Assembly (NCBI RefSeq): GCF_003318275.1 | Contig: NZ_QOCH01000015.1 | Location: forward strand, 1,251,926 to 1,315,925 | DNA from: Marinobacter sp. F3R11 | GTDB taxonomy: Bacteria > Pseudomonadota > Gammaproteobacteria > Pseudomonadales > Oleiphilaceae | DNA length: 64,000 nucleotides | Direction: 5' to 3' | Shown here: piece after piece, positions 52,068-60,447 of the stretch | Layout: each line of letters opens with the position of its first letter | How positions within the stretch are numbered: the first letter of the stretch is position 1 | Position numbers and translations under genes: made by a program | The notes under the pieces: model-generated | What the model was told of the DNA's origin: nothing | What the model saw: only the letters and a program-made list of their open reading frames with translations | Databases searched by the model: none

Positions 52068-52528
52068 TCACGCCACGGGCTGAGCATGATGTCTGACTGG
52101 ATCAGAAGGGATGACCGTGGAGACTGCGAGTCCGCTGATTGGCACCCGATGCCAAAGCAGTTTTTTGTCACCGATGTTGAAGCCAGAGCGACTTGATTAG
52201 CCAGCCCGTGGGCGTGCTTTAATACCATGAGCCAGTGCGCTTACACCGTTCCTGAGCCTGAAACTAACTGGAGCCATGCAGCCCGACGCTTGAATAGCAC
52301 CAGTGACCGGTTAACCGATGAATGTCTGGTGCTCCTTGACCCACTGATGGACCGACCGGTCACGCAGTGGCCTAAAGCCACGTAAGAGAGCCCCTATATG
52401 TGTTTGCTGTAAGTGCCTGACAACTCGACGAGACTAGCGAAGCAGGCGTTCTCGCTCATGGGTTTAAATTGGCCGCTGGCGCGGCTAAAAAAAGACTATT
52501 GCCTATTGATTCCGAGAAGGCTCATATG
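52068..52528 (+). other. Non-coding stretch after the IS110-type transposase
   Basis: About 460 bp with no credible gene. In IS1111-group elements a long non-coding end follows the transposase and encodes the guide (bridge) RNA, so the first about 330 bp may be such a region. I see short stems but no confirmed boundaries or inverted ends. Confidence 0.4.
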
Positions 52529-52622
52529 TGAAAATCTGAACGGTTAAAGGCCTCCTCAGCATTTCTTGAATACATAAATGCACCATCTATGAAATGCACC
52601 ATCTATGAACATAAACACCAGT
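52529..52622 (+). repeat. Left arm of long inverted repeat (GntR promoter and start)
   Basis: Matches the reverse complement of 54473-54551 almost base for base. It includes the start codon and first six codons of the GntR gene (MNINTS). This arm carries an extra about 16-bp tandem copy of GCACCATCTATGAA. Confidence 0.85.
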
Positions 52623-53294
52623 CAAGGGAAAGATGAGGTTGCCACCACCACGCTGGCAGAACGCCTGCGTCATCAACTTGAACAACTCATCACTACTGCG
52701 GAGCTTCGGCCAGGTACCAGGTTGGACGAACAAGAAATCGCCCAGCGCTTTCAGGTGTCACGAACACCTGTGCGTGAGGCGTTACGTCTCCTGGCCGCGC
52801 AGCATCTGGTTACGCTGCGAGGCAGGCAAGGGGCTGTGGTCAGACAAATCGACACCCATGCTCTGATCGATATGTTCGTTGTGATGGCGGAACTTGAGGG
52901 TTTGTGCGCCCGTCTAGCCTGTCGCCGAATGACCCCTGAAACGCTGAAAAAAATTCAGCTCCTTCATGACCGTTTGCGTCAGACCTCAGAAACGGGCGAT
53001 ATCGATCTATTTTTTGAGGTAAATCGCGAATTTCATGAGGCGATCTACGATGCTTCGTGCAATGCCTTCCTTGCTGAACAAACACGCGTGCTGCGCAATC
53101 GAGTAGCGGCTTACCGCCGGCGTATGAGCCTGATGCCAGGACGCGTTCACCATACGCTGGCACAACATCAAGCAATCATTGATGCGTTCCGTTCACAGGA
53201 CGCCGACTTGTCATACAAAGCAATGCACGATCACGTTAACTTGGCCGGTGACGATCTCATGGACTTCCTTGCGTGGAACTCTACGCCGTCGTGA
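52605..53294 (+). CDS. GntR family regulator (FCD subgroup) of the island
   Basis: 229 aa. Winged helix with the classical recognition segment RFQVSRTPVREALRLLAAQ, then wing RGRQGAVVRQID, then an FCD domain (MAELEGLCARLACRRM, VNREFHEAIYDASCNAFL, HQAIIDAFRSQDADLSYKAMHDHV). The FCD histidines and acidic residues for metal and ligand are present. It probably controls the ABC-NicX-TfdA operon 1.4 kb away. Its 5' end lies in a long inverted repeat, and its last codons meet the decayed kinase tail to tail (14-bp overlap), so the C-terminus may be altered. Confidence 0.9.
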   Translation: MNINTSQGKDEVATTTLAERLRHQLEQLITTAELRPGTRLDEQEIAQRFQVSRTPVREALRLLAAQHLVTLRGRQGAVVRQIDTHALIDMFVVMAELEGLCARLACRRMTPETLKKIQLLHDRLRQTSETGDIDLFFEVNREFHEAIYDASCNAFLAEQTRVLRNRVAAYRRRMSLMPGRVHHTLAQHQAIIDAFRSQDADLSYKAMHDHVNLAGDDLMDFLAWNSTPS

Positions 53295-54450
53295 ATGTTG
53301 CCGCCGCTCCGGTCACCATAACTCCGCGCTTTTCGAACAGCCTCGTGATCAGCGGCACTAGCATTGCGTCGTCTATGTAGAGAAAGTGCAGAGTGCGCTT
53401 TGTTGGCATTGAGATTGCCCGCGTCTGTTTATCTAGTTCTGGATAGGAAACTTCGGCATCGCCATCCAGCACAAGCAGATAACCAGTAAAGGTCGAGCCT
53501 TTTCCCTGCTGACTGCACGCCTGCAACAGACCTCCATGACTTTGCACGATGCCATGGGCAACAGACAGCCCCAATCCGGTGCCCTGCCCGACCGGCTTCG
53601 TGGTAAAAAATGGCTCGAAAATCCGGGCCAGCATGGCTGTATCCATGCCCGGTCCATCGCCCTGGACACTCATCCGAAGCGCTCCGCAGGGCCACTCAAG
53701 TTCCTTGTTCAGTGTCGCTGTTTGGCCTTGGTCCAGGAGGTCCTCTGCGCTGATCATGTCCACTCGGATATCTATGCGACCCGGGTTCGCCCCCATCGCC
53801 TGCACGGCGTTGGTGATCAGATTGATCAACACCTGCGCCATCTGCGTAGGATCGACTAAGACTAAAGGCAGACTGGAGTCACAACTCAGCTCCACCTTGA
53901 TTCTTGCTGGCAGCGTCGCGCGTAGCAGGCCCATAGACTCGTCGATGACAGATTTCAACATGATCACGCTGCGCTCGACCGGCTGTCGGCGGCTGAAGGA
54001 AAGAATCTGTTGGACCAGCGCTCAGGCTCGGGCTGCAGCCTTACGAATCTCCTCCACACTTTCCAGAGCTCGTATGCTCAAACCTACGTCTTGTCGGGCC
54101 AGTTCAGCGTTGCCTAGAATTGCTGCAATGATGTTGTTGAACATCATGCGCAATCCCTCCTGCCAGCGTACCAATGGCTTCCATCTTTTGCGATTCGCGT
54201 AGCTGCGTTTCAAGCAGTGCGTGCTTTTTGGCTGCCTGTGTGCGTTCGGTGATGTCAAAGATGATCCCCACCAAGAACCGTTCACCGGAGCTCTCAATCA
54301 GCCATGTTTTGCGCGTGACAATAGTTCGCAGAAGGCCTGATTGGCCAATATGATGCGATGCTCACAGTCCTTTACAAATATGGGATCTCCAGCCATGTCG
54401 AGGACAGTCATGGCACGGTTACGCTCGTCGCGCAGTGTCCGCAAGGGACT
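53281..54450 (-). pseudogene. Hybrid sensor histidine kinase, decayed
   Basis: Pieces of one kinase in order: PAS-like (MTVLDMAGDPIFVKDCEHRI), FDITERTQAAKKHALLETQL, the HisKA box MEAIGTLAGGIAHD, then after an extra base at about 54147 FNNIIAAILGNAELARQDV, a TGA codon at 54022-54024 (ARA-stop-ALVQQILSFSRRQ, probably a CGA to TGA change), and an intact HATPase region (INLITNAVQAMGAN, FEPFFTTKPVGQGTGLGLSV). A receiver domain starts (FLYIDDAMLVPLITRLFEKRG) but is cut off. At least one frameshift, one nonsense codon and two end losses, so non-functional. Confidence 0.85.
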
Positions 54451-54472
54451 CAAGCACCAAATTGGCTCCTTA

Positions 54473-54551
54473 ACTGGTGTTTATGTTCATAGATGGTGCC
54501 ATTTATGTATTCAAGAAATGCTGAGAAGGCCTTTGACCGTTCAGATTTTCA
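54473..54551 (-). repeat. Right arm of long inverted repeat
   Basis: Reverse-complement copy of the GntR promoter region at 52529-52622. On the minus strand it encodes M-N-I-N-T-S and then TAA, a clipped 5' end of the same regulator gene. It lies immediately upstream of the ABC operon's leader. Confidence 0.85.
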
Positions 54552-54689
54552 GAGGAAACGGCCCTTCAAGTAGAAATTCTTTGTAAGAAGTGCGCTTCAT
54601 CCCGCAAATTTTAAGGGATTACTTGTACTGAACTAGGCTGGCACGCCGATTGCTTGTTTTCAATAAACGCCTTTGTGGAAACAAGATTC

Positions 54690-55544
54690 ATGGATATGTA
54701 TACATGCGATTCAATGCCGTCGTCTCGTTCGGAGGGAAGTGCCCGTTCGAAGCTGCTGAGCCTGGCAGGGATGAGCAAATCCTACTCGCCGACTGTTTGC
54801 GCCTTGAATGGGCTGGACTTGTCGATAGAGCCTGGTGAGTTCATCACTGTTGTTGGGCCCAGTGGGTGCGGCAAGAGCACGTTGTTTAACATCGTCGCAG
54901 GCCTTGAGGAGCCGGACGCAGGCTCTGAAATTCGGTTTCTCAATAAACCGGTGAATAAGGCCTCGGAGCTGTTGGGCCAGGTCTCGTTCATGCCTCAGCG
55001 AGATCTGCTTTTGCCGTGGCGCACCGTGATCGACAACGCCATCCTGGCCATCGAGCTGGAAGGCAAGCGCCGCGCCGATGCGCGTCGAATAGCGTTGGAC
55101 ATGCTTCCTGAGTTCGGTCTGGCCGGCTTTGAGAACCAATACCCGAATCAACTTTCGGGAGGGATGCGTCAACGCGTGGCATTGATGCGCACGTTTCTGT
55201 TCGGGCGTGACTTGATGTTGTTGGACGAACCCTTTGGGGCTCTGGACGCACTCACCCGAACCATGATGCAGCGCTGGTTACTTGATGTCTGGCAGAAGCA
55301 TCGTCGCACCATCATGTTCATCACCCACGATGTGGAGGAGGCCTTGTTTCTTGGCGACCGGGTGCTGGTTATGACGGCCCGGCCAGGCCGAATCAAACTT
55401 GAGCTGCCGGTGACACTCGACCGCCCGCGGGAGCCCGACATCGTCACCTCGCCCGAGTTCATTCGCCTCAAGCGCGAACTGCTCATCGCAATTGAGGAGG
55501 AGAGCCGCAAGTCCTTCGCGCCCACCCCATCCGCCGGACATTGA
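54690..55544 (+). CDS. ABC transporter ATPase (NMT1/THI5, TauB/SsuB type)
   Basis: 284 aa from the ATG at 54690; several other in-frame ATGs to 54714 are possible and no site stands out. Walker A is VVGPSGCGKST, the Q-loop SFMPQRDLLLPW, the signature LSGGMRQRVALMRTF and Walker B LMLLDEPFGALD, with the H-loop MFITHDVEEAL. It energises the two permeases below for uptake of a small organic molecule. First gene of the island operon; its 138-bp leader adjoins the right arm of the inverted repeat. Confidence 0.93.
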   Translation: MDMYTCDSMPSSRSEGSARSKLLSLAGMSKSYSPTVCALNGLDLSIEPGEFITVVGPSGCGKSTLFNIVAGLEEPDAGSEIRFLNKPVNKASELLGQVSFMPQRDLLLPWRTVIDNAILAIELEGKRRADARRIALDMLPEFGLAGFENQYPNQLSGGMRQRVALMRTFLFGRDLMLLDEPFGALDALTRTMMQRWLLDVWQKHRRTIMFITHDVEEALFLGDRVLVMTARPGRIKLELPVTLDRPREPDIVTSPEFIRLKRELLIAIEEESRKSFAPTPSAGH

Positions 55545-55601
55545 CAGGCCTCCTCCAGTGCAATTTCAGTCTTTCAACCAACCCGAAAGGAACACCTCAT
55601 C

Positions 55602-56645
55602 ATGATCTTAAGTCTTCTTCCCTTGATCAAGAAACGCGGCCTGCTGGTCGCCATGTTGACCGTCGTTCTCGGCAGCACGCTGATGGTTTCGGCCCCGAGC
55701 GTCAACGCACAGGAACTCACCGAAGCTTCATTGCGCCTCAAGTGGCTGCCACAGGCGCAATTCGCAGGCTATTACTACGCTCATGCCAAGGGCTACTACC
55801 GTGAGGAAGGCATTGATTTAACGTTGAACCCGGGCGGCCCCAATTTGGTGGCAGAGAATTTGGTGGCCTCGGGTGCAGACACCTTCGGCATCTCTGGTGG
55901 TTCTGACAGCTTGCTGGCTGCGGTCGACAAAGGCATGCCCTTGGTCTCCGTCGGTGTCTCGCACCAGATCACCCCCTTTGTTTTTGTTTCTCGAAAAGAC
56001 GGCCCGGTCAAGACCCTTCAGGATTTCAAGGGCAAGAAGGCTATGGTCTGGTTCACCGGTGGCAACTACGTTCTTTTCGGCATGTTGAACAACGCAGGAA
56101 TCGACAGAAGCGAGTTGACGATCCTGCCTCAGCAATCCAGCGTAACGCCGTTCATCAATGGCGACGTGGATGTGATTGCCGCGATGTCGTTCAACGAGCT
56201 TTACACCATCAAGCAGCAGATTGGTGAAGACAAACTGCGGCTGTTCAAGTCCGAGGACTTTGGTATGACGTTCCCCCGCGACACGCTGATTGTCACGAAG
56301 AAGACGGCACAAGAGAAGCCTGAGCTGGTCAAAGCGTTCCTTCGGGCATCTATTCGAGGCTGGCACGATGCGATGGCCAACCCCAAGGAGGCTATAGACC
56401 TGGTGATGCAGGCGGCACCCACACTGAATCGGGAACACCAAGAGTTCATGATGCAGGAGTCGTACCGCCTGATGACTGCAGGCAAAGCGAAGACAGAAGG
56501 CATCTACTGGATCGACGAGGCCTCCTTGAAGTCTGCTCATGACTTCTTGCTGAAGAACAAGGTACTGAGCAAACCCGTCCCAATCGCTACGGCGTTCGAC
56601 GGGAGCTTTCTGAAGTCGATTCCAATTGAGCTTCGCAACCCATGA
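55602..56645 (+). CDS. ABC transporter substrate-binding protein, NMT1/THI5-like
   Basis: 347 aa. Signal peptide LLVAMLTVVLGSTLMVSAPSVNA, then the NMT1/THI5 pattern: LRLKWLPQAQFAGYYYAHAKG, YREEGIDLTLNPGGPN and FGISGGSDSLLAAVDKGMPL. This group binds pyrimidines (HMP, formylaminopyrimidine), riboflavin, sulfonates or aromatic acids. Homologues with KWLPQAQFAGYY are mostly thiamin-pyrimidine-like, but the downstream NicX- and TfdA-like enzymes suggest a heteroaromatic ligand. It overlaps the first permease gene by 4 bp. Confidence 0.92.
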   Translation: MILSLLPLIKKRGLLVAMLTVVLGSTLMVSAPSVNAQELTEASLRLKWLPQAQFAGYYYAHAKGYYREEGIDLTLNPGGPNLVAENLVASGADTFGISGGSDSLLAAVDKGMPLVSVGVSHQITPFVFVSRKDGPVKTLQDFKGKKAMVWFTGGNYVLFGMLNNAGIDRSELTILPQQSSVTPFINGDVDVIAAMSFNELYTIKQQIGEDKLRLFKSEDFGMTFPRDTLIVTKKTAQEKPELVKAFLRASIRGWHDAMANPKEAIDLVMQAAPTLNREHQEFMMQESYRLMTAGKAKTEGIYWIDEASLKSAHDFLLKNKVLSKPVPIATAFDGSFLKSIPIELRNP

Positions 56646-57418
56646 ATGTTGCGCGCGACCTCTTGAAGCATCTCTGTGAGGCGTTGCTTCGCGGCGCTCT
56701 CACGGTGCTCACCATGGCGGTTGTATGGGAGCTCGTGGTGCGGGTCGGCGGTGTTCCGTCGTACTACCTTCCCAGCCTGGTCGACGTATTGGCCGCTGTG
56801 ACTGTGGCACCCGGCGCCTACGTCGACAGTGCGCTTCGCACCATTGCTGAGACTGTGCTGGGCTTCGCGGGTGGCGCCGTCTTCGGCGTGCTGATCGGTG
56901 TGGCCTTCTTCCAGTGGAAAGCCCTTCGCGACTACCTCTTCCCCATGTTCGTGATCTCGCAAACCATTCCGGTTATTGCCTTTGGGGCGGTGGTTGTTCT
57001 TTGGTTTGGCAACACGTTGTGGGCGAAGGCTGTTATTGCCTTCTACATGACGTTTTTCCCGGTCACGGTGAACACCTTGCAAGGGTTGAATGCGGTAGAT
57101 CCCCGTCAGGTCGCCTTGTTGCGTAGCTTCGGTGCAAATGCTTGGCAACTGCTCACTCGCCTGCGCTTGCCCGCAGCGCTGCCTCAGATCTTCGTGGCGC
57201 TCAAGCTGGGGGCCACTCTAAGCCTGTTGGGGGCGATCGCAGGCGAATGGTTCGGCGACAGCGTGGGTGTTGGCGTATTGCTTTTGCACGCCATGTACAA
57301 CGAACAGATTCCCGCACTTTGGGCCGCCATATTCCTGGCCGGGGCCATTGGAACGTTGCTTTACGCGGTGATGAGCTACATCGAAACACGCTTTGTTTTC
57401 TGGCGAGATGAACTATGA
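56642..57418 (+). CDS. ABC transporter permease 1 (TauC/SsuC type)
   Basis: 258 aa, six helices. N-terminal helix LTVLTMAVVWELVVRVGGV, the coupling region VNTLQGLNAVDPRQVALLRSFGANAWQLLTRLRLP (split), and late EWFGDSVGVGVLL. It pairs with the next permease (about 35 percent similar by eye) as a heterodimer, which is unusual since most systems of this type use a homodimer. Overlaps both neighbours by 4 bp. Confidence 0.92.
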   Translation: MNVARDLLKHLCEALLRGALTVLTMAVVWELVVRVGGVPSYYLPSLVDVLAAVTVAPGAYVDSALRTIAETVLGFAGGAVFGVLIGVAFFQWKALRDYLFPMFVISQTIPVIAFGAVVVLWFGNTLWAKAVIAFYMTFFPVTVNTLQGLNAVDPRQVALLRSFGANAWQLLTRLRLPAALPQIFVALKLGATLSLLGAIAGEWFGDSVGVGVLLLHAMYNEQIPALWAAIFLAGAIGTLLYAVMSYIETRFVFWRDEL

Positions 57419-58185
57419 AAATCCATCAATGGCTAGGGCACACCTTCACGCTGGAGCGCCGCCGAGCGGCATTCGGTCTGATCGCTGTGGCCCTGATCTG
57501 GGAAGGTCTCGTGCGTTTTCTAGACGTACCTGCCTATGTCATGCCGACCATGAGTGCCGTGCTGGAAACCATGTTGGCGCAACGCCAAGTGCTCGCGAGC
57601 AATGCATGGACGACGGTGATCGAAGCGCTCGCGGGGTTCTTCATGGGTAGCGCGATTGGCGTGATGGTCGCGGTATTCGTCGTGTCCATCCCGCTTGTTC
57701 GCCGCTTCGTATTACCCGCGCTCATGACGATCAACTCTGTTCCTGTGGTGGCTTATGCCCCATTGGTCTTACTGTGGTTCGGCACCGGAATCGAATCCAA
57801 GATTGCCTTGGTCACGCTGGCAGTGGGTTTCACCGTGATGCTGCATGCCATATCCGGGTTGGATCAGGTTGATCCCAAGGCAGTGGCATTGTTGAGAAGC
57901 TTTGGCGCCGACAAGGCGGCAATTCTTTGGCGCCTGAAACTGCCCACGGCAGCGCCGTTGATCGCCACGGGTATGCGTGTGGCGACAGTGCGCAGCGTGA
58001 TCATCGCCATCGTCACCGAGATGTTGGGCTCTGCCAGCGGCCTTGGGTGGACGATATATCAAGGCGTTTTACAGATCGACTTCGTGCAAGTCTGGTCAGG
58101 CATTTTTGCTGCCTCTGCCGTCAGTCTGATCTTTTTCAGCCTTATCGCCGCATTGGAGCGGCACATCATCTTCTGGAAATCGTAG
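57415..58185 (+). CDS. ABC transporter permease 2 (TauC/SsuC type)
   Basis: 256 aa, six helices: AAFGLIAVALIWEGLVRFL, FVLPALMTINSVPVVAYAPL, VTLAVGFTVMLHAISGL, coupling helix VDPKAVALLRSFGADKAAILWRLKLP (split) and EMLGSASGLGWTIYQGVL. Second half of a probable permease heterodimer. The stop is followed by a 43-bp gap with an AAGGAG site for the NicX-like gene. Confidence 0.92.
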   Translation: MKIHQWLGHTFTLERRRAAFGLIAVALIWEGLVRFLDVPAYVMPTMSAVLETMLAQRQVLASNAWTTVIEALAGFFMGSAIGVMVAVFVVSIPLVRRFVLPALMTINSVPVVAYAPLVLLWFGTGIESKIALVTLAVGFTVMLHAISGLDQVDPKAVALLRSFGADKAAILWRLKLPTAAPLIATGMRVATVRSVIIAIVTEMLGSASGLGWTIYQGVLQIDFVQVWSGIFAASAVSLIFFSLIAALERHIIFWKS

Positions 58186-58228
58186 GCCGATCTCGACGGC
58201 TTGCTCCATCAACAAGGAGTTTTCAAAC

Positions 58229-59272
58229 GTGAGTCACAACAACCCTATCGACCTCGTTCACTTATTCACTGAAGAACTTAAGCTCTGCAAGCTGCAACCT
58301 CAAGAAGTGATGGTCGTTCTCAGCGGTCCACAAAGCCGATCCGACTATGTGAACGCGTTTATGCGCGCAGGTCGGGAACTCGGGGCGGAAGTGTTCCGCC
58401 TTGACTTGCCTGAAGCGCCCGCAGTGCTGGGTGGTGCGCAGCAGGCAGCCAATCGCAGTCTGCTGACGGGACACCAATCGGCTTTGGACACCCTCAAGCG
58501 CGCGCATCTGGTGATCGATTTGTTGGGACTGCTGCATTCGCCTGAGCAAATTGAGATTCAGCGTGCCGGTGCCCGTGTTCTCATGGTGGCGGAGCCACCA
58601 GACATTCTGGCCAGAATGTTTCCGCGCGCGGGTCAGCGCTCACGGGTGGAGGCCGGGGCACGCCGCCTTGCAGGGGCCAAGTCATTGCGGTTCACCAATG
58701 CGGCAGGCACTGACATGCGCTACACCCTCGGCCAATACGCGCCCATTGATCAGTATGGCTACACCGATGAACCTGGTCGTTGGGACAATTTCCCAGGAAG
58801 CTTTGTCTACACATGGCCCAATGAGGGCCAGAGCGAAGGGGTGATCGTTTTGCAGGAAGGGGACATTCTTCTGCCCTTTAAAGAGTATGTCCGTTCCGAG
58901 GTGCGCATCGAAGTTGAAAAAGGGTTCATCGTCTCGGTCTCTGGCGGTTTCGACGCCTGGCACATGCGGCAATACCTCCAAAGCTGGAACGATCCAGCGG
59001 CCTATGCCATGGCACACATCGGCTGGGGGCTTGATGAGTCGGCGTTGTGGCATGCCATGACGATGATGAACAAACAAACCTCCGTGGGGCAGGATGCTCG
59101 CGCCTTCTACGGCAACGTCTTGTGGTCCACAGGACCCAACACCGACGTAGGTGGACAACGCAACACACCAGCGCACCTTGATATCGCGATGCGCGAGGCC
59201 AGTCTGTACCTGGACGACGAACCTATTCTCCTAAAAGGACAACTGGTGACGCCGGACATGGCCATCGCATAG
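58229..59272 (+). CDS. NicX-like metalloenzyme (2,5-dihydroxypyridine 5,6-dioxygenase / M29-like)
   Basis: 347 aa with a GTG start after AAGGAG. The fold is that of the thermophilic M29-aminopeptidase-like family to which NicX (2,5-dihydroxypyridine dioxygenase of nicotinate breakdown) belongs. Likely metal residues are the His in MAHIGWGL and the His/Asp in NTPAHLDIAM, with a Glu in the VEKGFIVSVSGG strand. Ring opening of a hydroxylated N-heteroaromatic is a good guess; a hydrolytic role is possible. It sits between a THI5-type importer and a TfdA-type dioxygenase. Well supported family, inferred substrate class. Confidence 0.82.
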   Translation: MSHNNPIDLVHLFTEELKLCKLQPQEVMVVLSGPQSRSDYVNAFMRAGRELGAEVFRLDLPEAPAVLGGAQQAANRSLLTGHQSALDTLKRAHLVIDLLGLLHSPEQIEIQRAGARVLMVAEPPDILARMFPRAGQRSRVEAGARRLAGAKSLRFTNAAGTDMRYTLGQYAPIDQYGYTDEPGRWDNFPGSFVYTWPNEGQSEGVIVLQEGDILLPFKEYVRSEVRIEVEKGFIVSVSGGFDAWHMRQYLQSWNDPAAYAMAHIGWGLDESALWHAMTMMNKQTSVGQDARAFYGNVLWSTGPNTDVGGQRNTPAHLDIAMREASLYLDDEPILLKGQLVTPDMAIA

Positions 59273-59488
59273 ACAGGAAATGAACCAAGCGAGTCGTTCT
59301 GCTCCTCAGTCTGTTGCGACGGTTCAACGCCGCGCAGACGGCGTACAACCGGCGTGGCGTGGGTTGGCAGGTCGAGGCATTTTCAAGGCCCCACTACAGC
59401 CCTTCGCGAGCGCGTCGAAAGCGATGAGCCGAGAGTGGACAACGAGCACAAAAGCCGATGAACTCAAACACAAAGAAAGGAAGAACCG

Positions 59489-60370
59489 ATGGAACTGACA
59501 ATCACGCCTTTGCACAGCGATCCGCGCTTTGCAGCAGAAGTGAACGGCCTCAATCTCGCTGCCGGCGTTGACGACGATGTGATCAAAGCGATCGAACTCG
59601 CACTGGACAAACACGGCGTGCTGATTCTTCGCAATCAGCATCTCGACCCCGGGCAACAAATCGACTTCACCAAGCGCTTTGGCCCGCTGGAATACGGGTT
59701 CAACAAGATGCTCAATAAGAGTGAGTCGCGGCTCAAGCACATTGAGATCGCCGACATATCTAACGTCACCGACGACGGCAAGATTGCAGACCGGAATCAC
59801 CGCCGAATCGTCAACAACATGGCGAACCAGCTGTGGCACAGCGATGTGTCATTCCAGAATCCGCCAGCACGATTCTCAATGCTGTACTCAGTGCTCAATC
59901 CCAGTTGGGGTGGTGAAACTGAATTTGCTGACATGCGGGCAGCCTACGACGATCTGGAACCGCGCCTCAAGCAGCATATTGCTGAACTGCAGGCCGAGCA
60001 CTTCTCGCTTCACTCGCGGTTTGTTCTCGGTGACACGCAATACACGCAAGATCAGATTGATGCGATCCCCAAGGCGCGCTGGCCCTTGGTTAGAATCCAC
60101 CCGGGATCGGGCCGACCACTGCTGTTCATCGGCGCCCACGCCAGCCATGTCGTGGATATGCCAGTGGCCGAAGGCCGCGTATTGCTCACAGATCTTCTGG
60201 AGCAGGCCACGCAGCCTGCCCATGTATACCGTCATCAATGGCAAACGGGTGACTTTGTGATCTGGGACAACCGGGCCGTTTTGCACCGAGGTCGGCGATA
60301 TGACTTGGCTGAACGTCGAGAACTGCGCCGAACGACGACGATGGACGTGGGGCAAGATCACCCTAAGTGA
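59489..60370 (+). CDS. TfdA/TauD family alpha-ketoglutarate-dependent dioxygenase
   Basis: 293 aa. Iron ligands are the HxD in LWHSDVSFQ and the distal His in NRAVLHRGRRYDLAERREL, with the 2OG-binding arginine in RRTTTMDV. The start ELTITPLHSDPRFAAEVNGLNL is typical of TfdA (2,4-dichlorophenoxyacetate dioxygenase), which cleaves aryloxy-alkanoate ethers; TauD relatives act on taurine. It is the last gene of the island, preceded by a 216-bp gap with no clear gene (only a 72-codon frame of low quality). The stop is about 30-75 bp before the attC remnant. Confidence 0.9.
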   Translation: MELTITPLHSDPRFAAEVNGLNLAAGVDDDVIKAIELALDKHGVLILRNQHLDPGQQIDFTKRFGPLEYGFNKMLNKSESRLKHIEIADISNVTDDGKIADRNHRRIVNNMANQLWHSDVSFQNPPARFSMLYSVLNPSWGGETEFADMRAAYDDLEPRLKQHIAELQAEHFSLHSRFVLGDTQYTQDQIDAIPKARWPLVRIHPGSGRPLLFIGAHASHVVDMPVAEGRVLLTDLLEQATQPAHVYRHQWQTGDFVIWDNRAVLHRGRRYDLAERRELRRTTTMDVGQDHPK

Positions 60371-60399
60371 CGCCACCTCGAAAGCCTGCATATGTCCAG

Positions 60400-60447
60400 G
60401 CAATGATGTGGGGGAAGTCCAACGTCCGGTTGACCGCCTTGTTATGT
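60400..60447 (-). repeat. attC half at the island's right junction
   Basis: GTCCGGTTGACCGCCTT-GTTATGT is the outer arm and core of an attC, with no RYYYAAC partner on the island side. Its arm does not pair with the half at 51127-51172, so the two halves come from different sites. Confidence 0.65.

Noticed and set aside
52485..52515. GC stem followed by A run as a terminator
   Set aside because: The A run is on the wrong side for either strand to give stem then U tract.
59280..59498. Small plus-strand frame of 72 aa between NicX-like and TfdA-like genes
   Set aside because: No ribosome site, no recognisable pattern, overlaps the TfdA start; more likely leader DNA.
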